DNA from: Actinoplanes regularis
GTDB lineage: Bacteria > Actinomycetota > Actinomycetes > Mycobacteriales > Micromonosporaceae
Length of the DNA: 64,000 bases
Assembly (NCBI RefSeq): GCF_900188005.1
Contig: NZ_FZNR01000016.1
Location: 1 to 64,000 of the forward strand
Reading direction: 5' to 3'
The translations under genes and the position numbers were made by a program. Position 1 is the first letter of the stretch, and each line of letters begins with the position of its first letter. The notes under the pieces are model-generated. The model worked only from the letters and a program-made list of their open reading frames with translations. It had not been told where the DNA came from and did not search any database. Below, piece by piece: positions 51,801 to 62,338 of this stretch.

Positions 51801-52337
51801 ATGTTTGGTGACCGATGGGGAGTAACCGACAGCGAGACAAAACGCTCCTATCCGTGCGACGAGTTCGTCGTCGCGCCCGCTCTGCAGCTCTGGCGAGGCG
51901 TGCGGGTCGCGGCGCCTCCGACGGCCGTGTGGCCGTGGGTCGCACAGATCCGGCTCGCGCCGTACTCCTATGACTGGATCGACAATCTCGGCCGCCGGTC
52001 GCCGCAGCGGCTGGCCGGCCTTCCCGAGCCGCAGGTCGGAGAGCCTTTCACCACCGCGGCCGGCCGGAAGCAGGGCAGAATTCTCTCGATCGACCCGGGA
52101 AGACAGCTGACGGCGACCATCATGGGCGCCTTCATGTCCTATGTGCTCGTGCTGCACGACCGGGACGACACCCGCCTGCTGCTGAAAGTGACCATGCGGG
52201 TCAACCCCTGGATCGGCCTCGCGTTATCCGTCGGCGACCTCGTCATGGCTCGACGGCAGCTGCTGAATCTGAAGCATCTCGCCGAGCGTGAGCACCGTCA
52301 GGGACTTGACGAGTCGGCGCTCGAGCCGCCCCGCTGA
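51801..52337 (+). CDS. SRPBCC-fold protein
   Basis: A 178-residue protein with a START/SRPBCC ligand-binding fold: WRGVRVAAPPTAVWPWVAQI, the aromatic YSYDWIDNLGRRSP, and RILSIDPGRQLTATI. These proteins bind hydrophobic small molecules. GAAGGC precedes the ATG. Its last 114 bases overlap the end of the convergent GNAT gene. Confidence 0.72.
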   Translation: MFGDRWGVTDSETKRSYPCDEFVVAPALQLWRGVRVAAPPTAVWPWVAQIRLAPYSYDWIDNLGRRSPQRLAGLPEPQVGEPFTTAAGRKQGRILSIDPGRQLTATIMGAFMSYVLVLHDRDDTRLLLKVTMRVNPWIGLALSVGDLVMARRQLLNLKHLAEREHRQGLDESALEPPR

Positions 52338-52769
52338 GATCTTGAGGTCTTCGGTGGGCATCCAGCCGGATCGTTCGTACACCTGAACGGCCCGCTCGTT
52401 GTCATCGATGACCCAGAGTTCCAGGCTACCGACGCCGGCCAGGCGTGCCAGATCGTCCACGTGTGTGAGCAGGCGGCGGCCGACCCCGGCTCCCCAGGCC
52501 TCGGGGGCGACGGCGAGGTAGACGAGTTCGAGCACGGCTTCACCGGTCACGACGAGCACGAATCCGACGGCCTCACCCCGCAGGTGGGCGACGTGCAGAG
52601 AACTGCCTGCGGTCGAGAGTCGATGCTGGATGCCGGGCAGTTTCTCCTCGACGGGAGCCGGCGCGAGCAGGTTGTCCCGCTCGGCCGTCGCACGGGCCCA
52701 GATGCTTGCGGCGGCGCGTTGGCTCTCGACGCCGCCATCCCGGACGATCTTGATAGCTGAGGTATCCAC
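52224..52769 (-). CDS. GNAT-family N-acetyltransferase
   Basis: A 181-residue acetyltransferase: LVYLAVAPEAWGAGVGRRLL holds the acetyl-CoA loop (motif A), followed by LELWVIDDNERAVQVYERSG (motif B). Substrate unknown. The GTG start at 52769 lies 12 bases after the VOC gene stop, forming a two-gene unit. About 25 C-terminal residues beyond the domain are encoded in the overlap with the SRPBCC gene. Confidence 0.85.
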   Translation of the reverse strand: MDTSAIKIVRDGGVESQRAAASIWARATAERDNLLAPAPVEEKLPGIQHRLSTAGSSLHVAHLRGEAVGFVLVVTGEAVLELVYLAVAPEAWGAGVGRRLLTHVDDLARLAGVGSLELWVIDDNERAVQVYERSGWMPTEDLKISAGRLERRLVKSLTVLTLGEMLQIQQLPSSHDEVADG

Positions 52770-52781
52770 GACGAAACAGCC

Positions 52782-53174
52782 TCAGGCGGTTCCGAGCAGG
52801 TCCCACCGGTTGCCGGCGATGTCGAGGAAGACCGCGACGCGACCGTACGGTTCGGTGCGGGGCTCGCGGACGAACTCGACGCCGGCCTCCGTCATCCTTC
52901 GGTACGCCGCGTCGAAGTCGTCGACCCGAAGGAAGAAGCCGACCCGGCCGGCCGCCTGGTCACCGACGACCGCGGCCTGGCGTTCGCCGTCCGCGCGGGC
53001 GAGCAGCAGAGCCGTCTGCGCGCCGGGCGGGCGGACGACCACCCAGCGCTTGGGCCGCCCATCGTTGGTCAGCGACGGCGAGTCCTCGACGAGGTCGAAT
53101 CCGAGTACGCCGGTGAAGAACGCGATGGCCGGGTCGTACTCGTCGACGATCAGGGCAACAAGATCGATCTGCAC
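52782..53174 (-). CDS. VOC family (glyoxalase-like) protein
   Basis: A 130-residue single VOC module pair: VALIVDEYDPAIAFFTGVLG at the start and GRVAVFLDIAGNRWDLLG at the end. The GTG at 53174 follows AGG. Cotranscribed with the GNAT gene; substrate unknown. Confidence 0.87.
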   Translation of the reverse strand: MQIDLVALIVDEYDPAIAFFTGVLGFDLVEDSPSLTNDGRPKRWVVVRPPGAQTALLLARADGERQAAVVGDQAAGRVGFFLRVDDFDAAYRRMTEAGVEFVREPRTEPYGRVAVFLDIAGNRWDLLGTA

Positions 53175-53328
53175 CCCGGCAGCCTATCCGCGGCCGGCGG
53201 CCCAGCCGGCTGTCGAACCGATATGAGGCGCGGAGTTCCCCATTCCCACCCTCACCGTCATGGATCTGCACTCGGTAGTGTGCCGTGCTCCGTACACCAT
53301 CACTTGTGCTCCGTGCTGGGCATGCAGT

Positions 53329-53400
53329 GTCAAAAGGGGAATCGAACCCCAACGCCTGCCCGCGGCGCGCCAAGGGAGGAGCCGATTTACCCGCCGGCTC
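53329..53400 (-). other. tRNA-like fragment (T-arm only)
   Basis: On the minus strand GGGGTTCGATTCCCC (53336-53350) is a perfect T-arm with the universal GTTCGATTC, followed by an acceptor-like TTTTGACAC. Upstream bases do not supply a matching 5' acceptor strand or a proper anticodon stem. It is a tRNA relic or mimic, not an intact tRNA. Such 3' fragments often mark attachment sites of integrative elements, though no integrase is near. Confidence 0.35.
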
Positions 53401-53444
53401 TCGGGTCTGTGCACGCCTCCATGTCGGCTACCTGCTCCGCGCTC

Positions 53445-53909
53445 TCAGTCGAGCAGGTCGGCCTCCCAGTTCGTCCGCTGAATCAGCGTGTCGACCTCGC
53501 GGAGCTGCCGGGCGAGCTCGCCCGCCTGGCGCCGCAGGTCGGCCACCGGCAGCGCCGGGATCATCCGCAGCTCGGACCGCAGCTGCCGAAACCCGCGATT
53601 GCCGTCACCGGCCGCGGCGTCGGCCGCCGAGGTGACCAGGCCATGCCGTAGACGCAGGACGTCCCGCCGGGCGAGCGCGTCGGTGAGGGTGCCGCCCTCG
53701 ACCAGGGTGGCGGCGTTGGTGCGGTTGATCCGCCGGATCAGTGACTCGAGCTCGTCGAGCGCCTGACCCGCCTCGGCCAGCAGGGCGGCGGCGTCCTCGG
53801 CCGGCGACTCGCCCTCCTGGTAACGCGAGCTGCTGGTGACCCGGGAACGGAGCTGTTCGGCACGACGCGACGCATCCGCGCGCAGCGCGAGAGCCTCGGC
53901 AAGTTTCAT
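53445..53909 (-). CDS. DIP1984 family protein
   Basis: A 154-residue helical protein matching the DIP1984 family: KLAEALALRADASRRAEQLR, YQEGESPAEDAAALLAEA, LIRRINRTNAATLVEGGTLT and a final TLIQRTNWEADLLD. The family is widespread, helical and uncharacterised, often near septum or antibiotic genes. ATG 53909 begins the family's conserved start. It is divergent from the ribosomal protection gene. Confidence 0.85.
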   Translation of the reverse strand: MKLAEALALRADASRRAEQLRSRVTSSSRYQEGESPAEDAAALLAEAGQALDELESLIRRINRTNAATLVEGGTLTDALARRDVLRLRHGLVTSAADAAAGDGNRGFRQLRSELRMIPALPVADLRRQAGELARQLREVDTLIQRTNWEADLLD

Positions 53910-54071
53910 GGCGAGCAGTATGCCCCGCCAAGATCGGCATCGCACCGCGATTTCGCGGTGGAATTGCAAATTCGGTGGCGGTGGCCGGGACGGTGCGAAA
54001 GCCTGAGGGGCGCGTCGCCGAACGGCGGCGGGCAGGCCACACGGTCGCAACGACCACGACGAGGAGTCACG

Positions 54072-54164
54072 ATGCGCGCTACTTCCACGCTCCGGACCCT
54101 TTTCCGTCCTACCGTGGAGTTCTGCCTTGCCCTTGACGAACCTCGGAATCGTCGCCCATGTTGA
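54072..54164 (+). CDS. Leader ORF overlapping the ribosomal protection gene
   Basis: ATG at 54072 with GAGGAG six bases upstream opens a 30-codon ORF (MRATSTLRTLFRPTVEF, then CLALDEPRNRRPC) that ends at 54164, 38 bases inside the next gene in another frame. The downstream gene begins with a weak TTG. Ribosomal protection genes such as tet(M) are classically controlled by a short leader ORF, so drug-stalled ribosomes here could change access to the TTG. Confidence 0.5.
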   Translation: MRATSTLRTLFRPTVEFCLALDEPRNRRPC

Positions 54165-56082
54165 CGCCGGGAAGACCAGCCTGACGGAGCGCCTGCTGTA
54201 CGAGGCGGGAGCCGTGTCCCAGCCCGGCAGCGTGGACGCCGGCACGACCCGGACCGACTCGATGGAGCTGGAGCGCCGGCGCGGTATCACCATCCGGGCG
54301 GCCGTCACCTCGATCACCCTCGGTGACCTGACCGTCAACCTGCTGGACACGCCCGGTCACCCCGACTTCATCGCGGAGGTCGAGCGCTCCCTGGGTGTGC
54401 TCGACGCCGCCGTGCTCGTGGTGTCCGGTGTGGAAGGCGTTCAGCCGCAGACCGTCGCCATCTGGCGGGCGCTGCGCCGCATCGGCGTCCCGACGGTGTT
54501 CTTCCTCAACAAGGTGGACCGCCGCGGCGCCGACGTCGAGCGGGTATCGGCTCAGATCCGTGAGCGGCTCGGGGCGCGTCCGGTCACCCTCACCACGGTC
54601 ACCGGCCAGGGCGGGCGGGACGCCCGGGTGCGGGCCGTCGACCTCGGCACCGAAGCCGTCGTGGAGGCGGTGGCGGAGGTCGACGACGCGGTGGCCGCCC
54701 GGTGGCTGACGGGTGAGCGGGCCCGCGTCCGTGACGTACGGCTCGCGATCCGGCGCGCGGTACGCCGCGCCGAGCTCAACCCGGTGGCGTGCGGCTCGGC
54801 GATCACCGGAGCCGGCGTGCCGCAGCTCCGCCACCTCCTGGCCCAGCTCCTGCCGCGCTGTGACGAGCGGGACGGCCCGCTGGCGGGCACGGTCTTCGCG
54901 GTCGACCGGGACACCGGCGGCCGGCGGACCTGGCTGCGCCTGTGGTCGGGGCGCCTTCAGGTACGCGATCGGGTGCGACTGTCCGGAGCCCGGCCGCAGA
55001 CGGTGACCCAGATCGCCGTCAGCGAGCCCGCCGGCGTGCTGTCACGCACATCGGCGTCCGCCGGCCAGATCGCGGCGGTACGCGGCCTGTCGGCCCGCAT
55101 CGGCCAGCACGTCGGCGATCCGCCCCGGCGGCACGCCTACCGGTTCCCGCCGCCGACCCGGCAGGCGCTCGTCGAGCCCGTCGACCCGGCGCAGCGGCTG
55201 GCGATGTTCGCCGGGCTGGCCGAGCTGGCGGACGAGGATCCCCTGGTGGACCTGCGGCTCGACGAGCAGCAGGCGCAGGCGGTGATCCGCCTGCACGGCG
55301 AGGTGCAGAAGGAGGTGGTGGCCGCCCTCCTGGAGGACCGGTACGGCGTCCGGGTCCGGTTCTCGGGCACCCTGACAGCCTGCATCGAGCGGATCGCCGG
55401 CACCGGAACGGCCGAGGACCGGGTCAAGGAGCGCGGCAACCCGTACCTGGCGGGGCTGGGGTTGCGCATCGAAGCCGCTCCCGCCGGGCACGGGGTCGAG
55501 TTCCGTCCGGGGATCGAGCCGGGCCGGCTTCCACCGGCGTTCGTCACGGCCACGGAGGAGGGTGTGCGGGCCGCGTTCCGGCAGGGCCGGCACGGCTGGC
55601 CGGTCACCGACGGCACGGTCACCATGACGTTCTCGCAGTACTGGCCGCGGCAGAGCAAGCCGCACCAGAAGTTCGACAAGTCGATCTCGACGGTGGCGGC
55701 GGACTTCCGCAATCTCGCCCAGGTCGTGTCGGCCGCGGCGCTGCGCGCGGCCGGTACCCGGGTGTGCCAGCCGATCGAGCGGTTCGACGTCAACCTTCCG
55801 CACCACACGGTGGACGCGGTGATGGCGCTGCTGGGCCGGCTCGGAGCGGTCGTCCACGACACGGCGGTGACGGGCGGGTACCTCGAGGTGAGCGGTGACC
55901 TGCCGTCGTCGCGGGTGCCGCGGGTCGTCGCCGCCCTGCCCGACCTGACCGGTGGCGAGGCGGTTCTGATCACCCGCTTCGACCACTACGCGCCGATCAC
56001 CGGTGAGGATCCGCCGGCGCTGCCCCGGCGCGGGCCCGACCCGGGTGACCGGGAGGCGTGGTTCCGTGCGGTACCACGGTAG
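54127..56082 (+). CDS. Tet(M)/OtrA-like ribosomal protection GTPase
   Basis: A 651-residue EF-G-like GTPase: G1 AHVDAGKTSL, switch region RRRGITIRAAV, G3 DTPGHPDF, G4 FLNKVD, then EF-G domains II to V. Tet(M)-type proteins eject tetracycline from the ribosome. The tip loop that in Tet(M) reads YSPVSTPADFR reads KSISTVAADFR here, so the drug-displacing Tyr-Ser-Pro is not conserved and resistance to tetracycline itself is uncertain. The start is a TTG at 54127 with GGAG seven bases upstream. Confidence 0.87.
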   Translation: MPLTNLGIVAHVDAGKTSLTERLLYEAGAVSQPGSVDAGTTRTDSMELERRRGITIRAAVTSITLGDLTVNLLDTPGHPDFIAEVERSLGVLDAAVLVVSGVEGVQPQTVAIWRALRRIGVPTVFFLNKVDRRGADVERVSAQIRERLGARPVTLTTVTGQGGRDARVRAVDLGTEAVVEAVAEVDDAVAARWLTGERARVRDVRLAIRRAVRRAELNPVACGSAITGAGVPQLRHLLAQLLPRCDERDGPLAGTVFAVDRDTGGRRTWLRLWSGRLQVRDRVRLSGARPQTVTQIAVSEPAGVLSRTSASAGQIAAVRGLSARIGQHVGDPPRRHAYRFPPPTRQALVEPVDPAQRLAMFAGLAELADEDPLVDLRLDEQQAQAVIRLHGEVQKEVVAALLEDRYGVRVRFSGTLTACIERIAGTGTAEDRVKERGNPYLAGLGLRIEAAPAGHGVEFRPGIEPGRLPPAFVTATEEGVRAAFRQGRHGWPVTDGTVTMTFSQYWPRQSKPHQKFDKSISTVAADFRNLAQVVSAAALRAAGTRVCQPIERFDVNLPHHTVDAVMALLGRLGAVVHDTAVTGGYLEVSGDLPSSRVPRVVAALPDLTGGEAVLITRFDHYAPITGEDPPALPRRGPDPGDREAWFRAVPR

Positions 56083-56089
56083 GCCCGGG

Positions 56090-56446
56090 TCAGCCGAGCT
56101 CGATCTCCACCAGCGGGCTGCCGGCGATCCAGCTCTCCAGGCTCCCGGCCCAGTCCAGGGCCGGGACGATCTCGCCGAACACGCGCGCCCGTTCGTCCGG
56201 GTCGGTCACCGGCCGCCCCCGCACCTGGAGGTCCAGCTCATTCAGGTGCAGGGTGAACTCGGGGTGCGCGAGCACGTTGGCGTACCAGTCGCGCGAGCCG
56301 GGGCTGCCGGTCAGCCAGTAGCGGCCGGCGGCCAGATAACGCCACGTCTCGATCCGCCGCGGCCGCGCGCTCCGCCGCCCGATCGTGGTGATCTCCACGG
56401 TTCGCTGCCGTTCCAGCGCCTGCCGCGCCTCGTCCCCGACCGTCAT
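56090..56446 (-). CDS. Deazaflavin-dependent nitroreductase-like protein (DUF385 type)
   Basis: A 118-residue split-barrel protein: EITTIGRRSARPRRIETWRY, YWLTGSPGSRDWYANVLAHP and FTLHLNELDLQVRGR follow the DUF385/Ddn pattern of actinobacterial F420-binding or flavin proteins. ATG 56446 or TTG 56467 may be the start. Convergent with the ribosomal protection gene, eight bases apart. Confidence 0.78.
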   Translation of the reverse strand: MTVGDEARQALERQRTVEITTIGRRSARPRRIETWRYLAAGRYWLTGSPGSRDWYANVLAHPEFTLHLNELDLQVRGRPVTDPDERARVFGEIVPALDWAGSLESWIAGSPLVEIELG

Positions 56447-56667
56447 GAACCCATGCTGCGACCTCAAGCCGGCTTCAGGTCAAGGACGCAGGCCTGATAA
56501 CCGTCGAATTATGGATCGTTTCGATCTCCGCCGTTGATCGCGGTCCGCGAAGCCAGCGATCCTGACCAGGCCAAGCACCGGGCCGTGGCCGTCAGCCCGA
56601 GATCAAGAGCGTTGCGCCGGTACGAGGCGGTCGCGCGGACAGAACGCTGGACACGAGGAGATTCGTG

Positions 56668-57897
56668 ATGGGACTGGGTAACAGTGGCTTCTCCAAGGCG
56701 GGACTGCAGAGGGTGCGTGACGTGCTCGAGCGGCATGTCGCGTCCGGGCGGATCCCGGGGCTGGTAGCGCTGGTCAGCCGCGGTGACGAGACGCACGTCG
56801 AGACGCTCGGGACGATGCGTCATGAGGGTGGCGCGCCGATGCGCCGGGACACGATCTTCCGGATGGCCTCGACGTCGAAGCCGCTCACGATTGCCGCGGC
56901 GATGGTGCTGCTCGACGAGTGCCGCCTGCGGCTGGACGATCCGGTGCTGCCGTGGCTGCCGGAGCTGGCGGACCGCCGGGTGCTGACCCGGCTCGACGGC
57001 CCGCTGGACGACACGGTGCCGGCGCGGCGGCCGATCACCGTGCGGGACGTACTGACCTCGACGTTCGGACTCGGCATGGACATGACGGTGATCGGCACCC
57101 CGATCATGAACGCGGTCTTCGAGCAGGGCCTCACGCCGAACCTGCCGGAGCCGATGCCGGAGCCGGACGAGTGGATGCGCCGCCTCGGCACGCTCCCGCT
57201 GATGCACCAGCCCGGCGCACGCTGGCAGTACCACATCAGCAACGACCTGCTCGGCGTGCTGGTCGCTCGGGTCACCGGCCAGTCGTTCGGCACGTTCCTG
57301 CGCGAGCGGATCCTCGACCCGCTCGGCATGAAGGACACCGCCTTCCACGTGCCCGCCGACGAGATCGACCGGCTGCCGCCGGCGTACATCCCGAACCCGG
57401 AGACCGGCGAGTTCATCGTCTGGGACGAGGCCGTCGGCGGACGGTGGAGCACCTCCCCGGCGTTCGAGGGCGGTGGCGGTGGACTGGTGTCCACTGTCGA
57501 CGACTACCACGCGTACTTCCGGATGCTGCTCAACGGCGGCGTGCACGAGGGCGAGCGGATCCTGTCCCGGGCCGCTGTCGAACTGATGACCACCAACCAG
57601 CTCACACCCGAGCAGACGGCCGCCCGCACCACGCTGGCCCGCGACAACGTCCACGTCTCGTTCGGCCAGGGTCAGCACGGCGGCTGGGGCTTCGGGATGG
57701 CGGTGCGCACCTACCGCGGCGACTACGCGCCGATCGGCCAGTTCGGCTGGGACGGCGGCAGCGGCACCTCGACCTACGCCGACCCGGAGAACGGGCTCGT
57801 CGGCGTCCTGTGCACCCAGGTCGGGGCGAGCACCCCGGACGCGACGCACGCGTTCCTCGACTTCTGGACCACGATCTACCAGGCGCTCGACGACTGA
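56668..57897 (+). CDS. Serine beta-lactamase-like hydrolase (class C fold)
   Basis: A 409-residue hydrolase: GRIPGLVALVSRGDETHVET, the SxxK motif in FRMASTSKPLT, YHISNDLLGVLVARVTGQSF in the place of the YxN motif, and a late GWDGGSGTSTYADPE for the KTG-like element. No signal peptide, so it is an esterase-like cytoplasmic member rather than a periplasmic beta-lactamase. GAGGAG precedes the ATG (seven bases) and the GTG immediately before it. Confidence 0.88.
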   Translation: MGLGNSGFSKAGLQRVRDVLERHVASGRIPGLVALVSRGDETHVETLGTMRHEGGAPMRRDTIFRMASTSKPLTIAAAMVLLDECRLRLDDPVLPWLPELADRRVLTRLDGPLDDTVPARRPITVRDVLTSTFGLGMDMTVIGTPIMNAVFEQGLTPNLPEPMPEPDEWMRRLGTLPLMHQPGARWQYHISNDLLGVLVARVTGQSFGTFLRERILDPLGMKDTAFHVPADEIDRLPPAYIPNPETGEFIVWDEAVGGRWSTSPAFEGGGGGLVSTVDDYHAYFRMLLNGGVHEGERILSRAAVELMTTNQLTPEQTAARTTLARDNVHVSFGQGQHGGWGFGMAVRTYRGDYAPIGQFGWDGGSGTSTYADPENGLVGVLCTQVGASTPDATHAFLDFWTTIYQALDD

Positions 57898-57939
57898 CCG
57901 CCGAACCGGGTCACCCGCTCGCGACCGATCCGCGCGGCG

Positions 57940-58854
57940 TCACGGATGGGATGGGGGGCTCTCCGGCGCACCGTACAGGGCGAGTGGCCCGGCTTCGGCG
58001 ACGAGTTCGGCGAAGGTACGAATGAGCTGGGTTTCCGCGGCGGTGCGCCAGATCAACGCGAACCGGGCCGGCGGAGCGTCGCGGATCGGCAGGTAGGTGA
58101 TACCCGGCGCGTTGGCGTAGTACCTGCCGTGGGCGTGGGCGGGCGAGACCGCCTCCCCGGAGGCCAGGATCGGCAGCATCTGCTGGCCGTTGGTGACGGA
58201 CGGGCCGATCGGGATGAGCCGGCCGCTGGGTGTGTGGGAGGGCACGAGGGCTTCCCGCCAGTAGTCGGGAGAGCAGCCGCCCATCACGACGCAGTCGGCG
58301 AGATCCTCGTAGGAGACCGTTTCCTGCCTGGTGAGCGGGTGGGTGGCGGAGGTCGCCAGAACTATGGGCTCGGTGTAGACGACCGGGCCCACGCTCAGGT
58401 CGGGTTCTCGAACGGGGAGCCAGAGGATCGCCGCGTCGATGTCGCCGGCGCGCAGCGGGCCGAAGGGGTCGCCGAACTCGACGGAGCGGACCTGGACCGC
58501 ACAGCCGGTGCGCACGACGAGGGCGTCGAAGAACGGCTGGAGGTCCGGATAGTTCCAGCTCACCATGCCGAGACGCAGTGCCCTGGTGCTTCCCTGGGCG
58601 GCGAGCCTGGCTCGCTGGAGGCCCTCGTGCAGGCCGTGAAAGTGCGGGTGGAGATCATCACGTAGCTGCCGGCCGAGCGGGGTCAGCCGCACGTTGCGGC
58701 TGGTCCGCTCGAAGAGGGCGCCACCGATCCGCCGCTCCTGCTGTTTGATGGACTGGCTGACCCGGGCCTGGGACACCCGCAGACGTTCGGCCGTACGTCC
58801 GAAATGGAGCTCTTCCGCCAGAGTCAGGAAGATCTCGATGTCGCGCAGCTCCAC
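57940..58854 (-). CDS. LysR-family transcriptional regulator
   Basis: A 304-residue LysR protein: N-terminal winged helix (LRDIEIFLTLAEELHFGRTA, RLRVSQARVSQSIKQQERRI) and a periplasmic-binding-like effector domain. The GTG at 58854 follows GGAGAGG. Targets are unknown; it converges on the hydrolase gene. Confidence 0.92.
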   Translation of the reverse strand: MELRDIEIFLTLAEELHFGRTAERLRVSQARVSQSIKQQERRIGGALFERTSRNVRLTPLGRQLRDDLHPHFHGLHEGLQRARLAAQGSTRALRLGMVSWNYPDLQPFFDALVVRTGCAVQVRSVEFGDPFGPLRAGDIDAAILWLPVREPDLSVGPVVYTEPIVLATSATHPLTRQETVSYEDLADCVVMGGCSPDYWREALVPSHTPSGRLIPIGPSVTNGQQMLPILASGEAVSPAHAHGRYYANAPGITYLPIRDAPPARFALIWRTAAETQLIRTFAELVAEAGPLALYGAPESPPSHP

Positions 58855-58900
58855 AGGCTGTTCCTCTCCAGCCGGGTGACCACGGCCGGCGTAGACGACG

Positions 58901-58934
58901 CGGCGGGCCGCACCGGGATCGGTACGGCCCGCCG
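58901..58934 (-). terminator. Hairpin terminator of the secreted hydrolase gene
   Basis: CGGCGGGCCG (58901-58910) pairs perfectly with CGGCCCGCCG (58925-58934) across a 14-base loop, eight bases after the hydrolase stop. Confidence 0.6.
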
Positions 58935-58942
58935 GTGTCAGG

Positions 58943-60541
58943 TCAGCGCAGGACCCGCGCGGTCCGGACCGGAGTGCGCGAGGTTCCGCCCGCGGCGTCG
59001 GCGCTGAAGGCGCTGACCGCGGTCGGGTCGGGCTGCGGAACCGGCTGGCACTGCTTGTCGGACCGGTTGCCCTTGACCCGCTTGGGCAGGGCGCCGGTCG
59101 CGAGGTAGTTCGCGATCGTGTCGTCGGTGCAGGCGATGCCGCTGAGCGAGCCGGAGTGCGTGGTGCCGCCGACCCCCTCGATCAGCACCGAGCGCGGGAA
59201 GCGCTTACGCACCTCGATCGCGCCGGTGTACGGCGTCGCGGCGTCGTTGGTCTCGCCGATCAGCAGGAATCCGGGCGCCTTCGCGCCGTTGATCCCGACC
59301 GGCTTGCCGGGCTTGGTGCCCCAGTTGATGCAGGGCGCGTTGTACCAGGCGTTGTTCCAGGTGATGAACGGGTACTTGGAGTGGATCTTCCAGTTGTCCC
59401 GCTGCCACTTGGACCAGTTCGTCGGCCACTGGACGTCGCTGCACTGGGTGGCGAGGTACATCGCGTAGCCGTTGTCCGCGTCGACGCCACCCGGCTCGGC
59501 GTAGTTCGCCAGCAGCAGGGTCGCGTCCTTGTCGTTCACCCAAGCGGCGAACGCGTCGGCGACGTCCTGCCAGCCGTAGACGTAGTAACCGGCGGAGACG
59601 AAGATGTCGTTCCATTCGTCCGGGCCGATCTTGCCGGCCGCCGGAGACTTACGCAGAGCCGCGAGCGTCGAGTAGTACTTGGCCTTCACCGACTTACCGG
59701 TCTTGCCGAGGTGGTAGACCGAGTCGTACTTGGCGATCCAGGCGAAGTAGACGTCCATGTTCTTGTCGAACTGGATGTCCTGGTCGAGGTTGGCGTCGTA
59801 CCAGACGCGCCGCGGGTCGACCACGCCGTCGAAGACCGCCCGGCGGATCTTGTCCGGGTGCAGCGTGGCGTAGACCTGGCCGAGGTACGTCCCGTACGAG
59901 AAGCCGTAGTAGTTGATCTTATTGGCGCCCAGGGCCTTGCGCAGGCTCTCCATGTCGGCCACCGAGTCGGTGGTCTTGACGTGGTCGAGCAGCGCGCCGC
60001 CGGCCTTGTCGCACTTCTTGGAGTAGTCCGTGGCCTTCTTCAGCCAGGTCTTCTCCAGAGACCGGTTGACCGGCACGTAGTACGGCCGGTTGTAGCCGGC
60101 GTAGTTCACGTCGCAGGAGAGAGCCGGCACGCTGGAGCCGACGCCGCGCGGGTCGAAGCCGATCCAGTCGTAGTAGTCGCCGGCGCCGTTCGGCACGGTC
60201 TCGCCGATCACCGGCAGGCCGAGGCCGGAGCCGCCGGGGCCACCCGGGTTGGTGAGCATGACGCCCTGGTACTTGTCGGCGGCGGATTTGTGGTTGATCC
60301 GGGACACCGCGATCTTGATCTTGGTGCCACGCGGCTTCGCGTAGTCCAGCGGGACGACCAGGAAACCGCACTGGGCGTTGCGGGCCTTCAGGCTGGCCCG
60401 GGTGCAGCTTCCCCAGTCAATGGCCGGTGGGGTGTAGCCGCTGTCGTGGCTGCCGCTGGCCGCCGCGGCGACCGGGATCGTGCCGGCACCGATCAGGAGG
60501 CCGGCCGAGGCGGCGATGGTGGCCGCCAGGATTTTCCGCAT
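58943..60541 (-). CDS. Secreted tripeptidyl aminopeptidase-like alpha/beta hydrolase
   Basis: A 532-residue secreted serine hydrolase of the SlpD/SlpE/TAP family, which removes tripeptides from protein N-termini. A Sec signal (AATIAASAGLLIGAGTIPVA) ends near AAA. The oxyanion element is MLTNPGGPGGSG, the nucleophile Ser lies in YYGFSYGTYLGQ, the Asp in LIGETNDAATPY and the His in GGTTHSGSLSG; the TAP-like C-terminal domain includes NAPCINWG. It is divergent from the secreted M28 peptidase, a likely functional partner. Confidence 0.92.
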   Translation of the reverse strand: MRKILAATIAASAGLLIGAGTIPVAAAASGSHDSGYTPPAIDWGSCTRASLKARNAQCGFLVVPLDYAKPRGTKIKIAVSRINHKSAADKYQGVMLTNPGGPGGSGLGLPVIGETVPNGAGDYYDWIGFDPRGVGSSVPALSCDVNYAGYNRPYYVPVNRSLEKTWLKKATDYSKKCDKAGGALLDHVKTTDSVADMESLRKALGANKINYYGFSYGTYLGQVYATLHPDKIRRAVFDGVVDPRRVWYDANLDQDIQFDKNMDVYFAWIAKYDSVYHLGKTGKSVKAKYYSTLAALRKSPAAGKIGPDEWNDIFVSAGYYVYGWQDVADAFAAWVNDKDATLLLANYAEPGGVDADNGYAMYLATQCSDVQWPTNWSKWQRDNWKIHSKYPFITWNNAWYNAPCINWGTKPGKPVGINGAKAPGFLLIGETNDAATPYTGAIEVRKRFPRSVLIEGVGGTTHSGSLSGIACTDDTIANYLATGALPKRVKGNRSDKQCQPVPQPDPTAVSAFSADAAGGTSRTPVRTARVLR

Positions 60542-60744
60542 CCCTTACCTTCCGTTGTCGAGCGCCCGACGGGCCGTGGTGGGCCCGGGCGATCCTCGCA
60601 GACTAGCCATTCAGGCATGGAAATGGCAGGACATATGTCATGGCCAATTCCCGGGTCGATCTGCACGTGTCCGAATAGGAAAGTAGGTATCTATTGGTAT
60701 GAGGGTGAACGCGAAGTGAACTGTCATGCTCGTCGATGAATTAG

Positions 60745-62271
<1,527 letters not shown>

Positions 62272-62289
62272 CCGGGCTCCGACGAAGTC

Positions 62290-62329
62290 AGGGGCGGTCC
62301 GGTGTCCTCGAGGACACCGGACCGCCCCT
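62290..62329. terminator. Strong bidirectional terminator
   Basis: A perfect 40-base palindrome with 20-base arms (AGGGGCGGTCCGGTGTCCTC on the left). It lies between the convergent stops of the M28 peptidase and pflA and can end both transcripts. Confidence 0.88.
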
Positions 62330-62338
62330 GTGTTGCCC

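Noticed and set aside
53329-53400. An intact tRNA gene
   Set aside because: The T-arm is perfect but the acceptor and anticodon stems cannot be formed, so only a fragment is reported.
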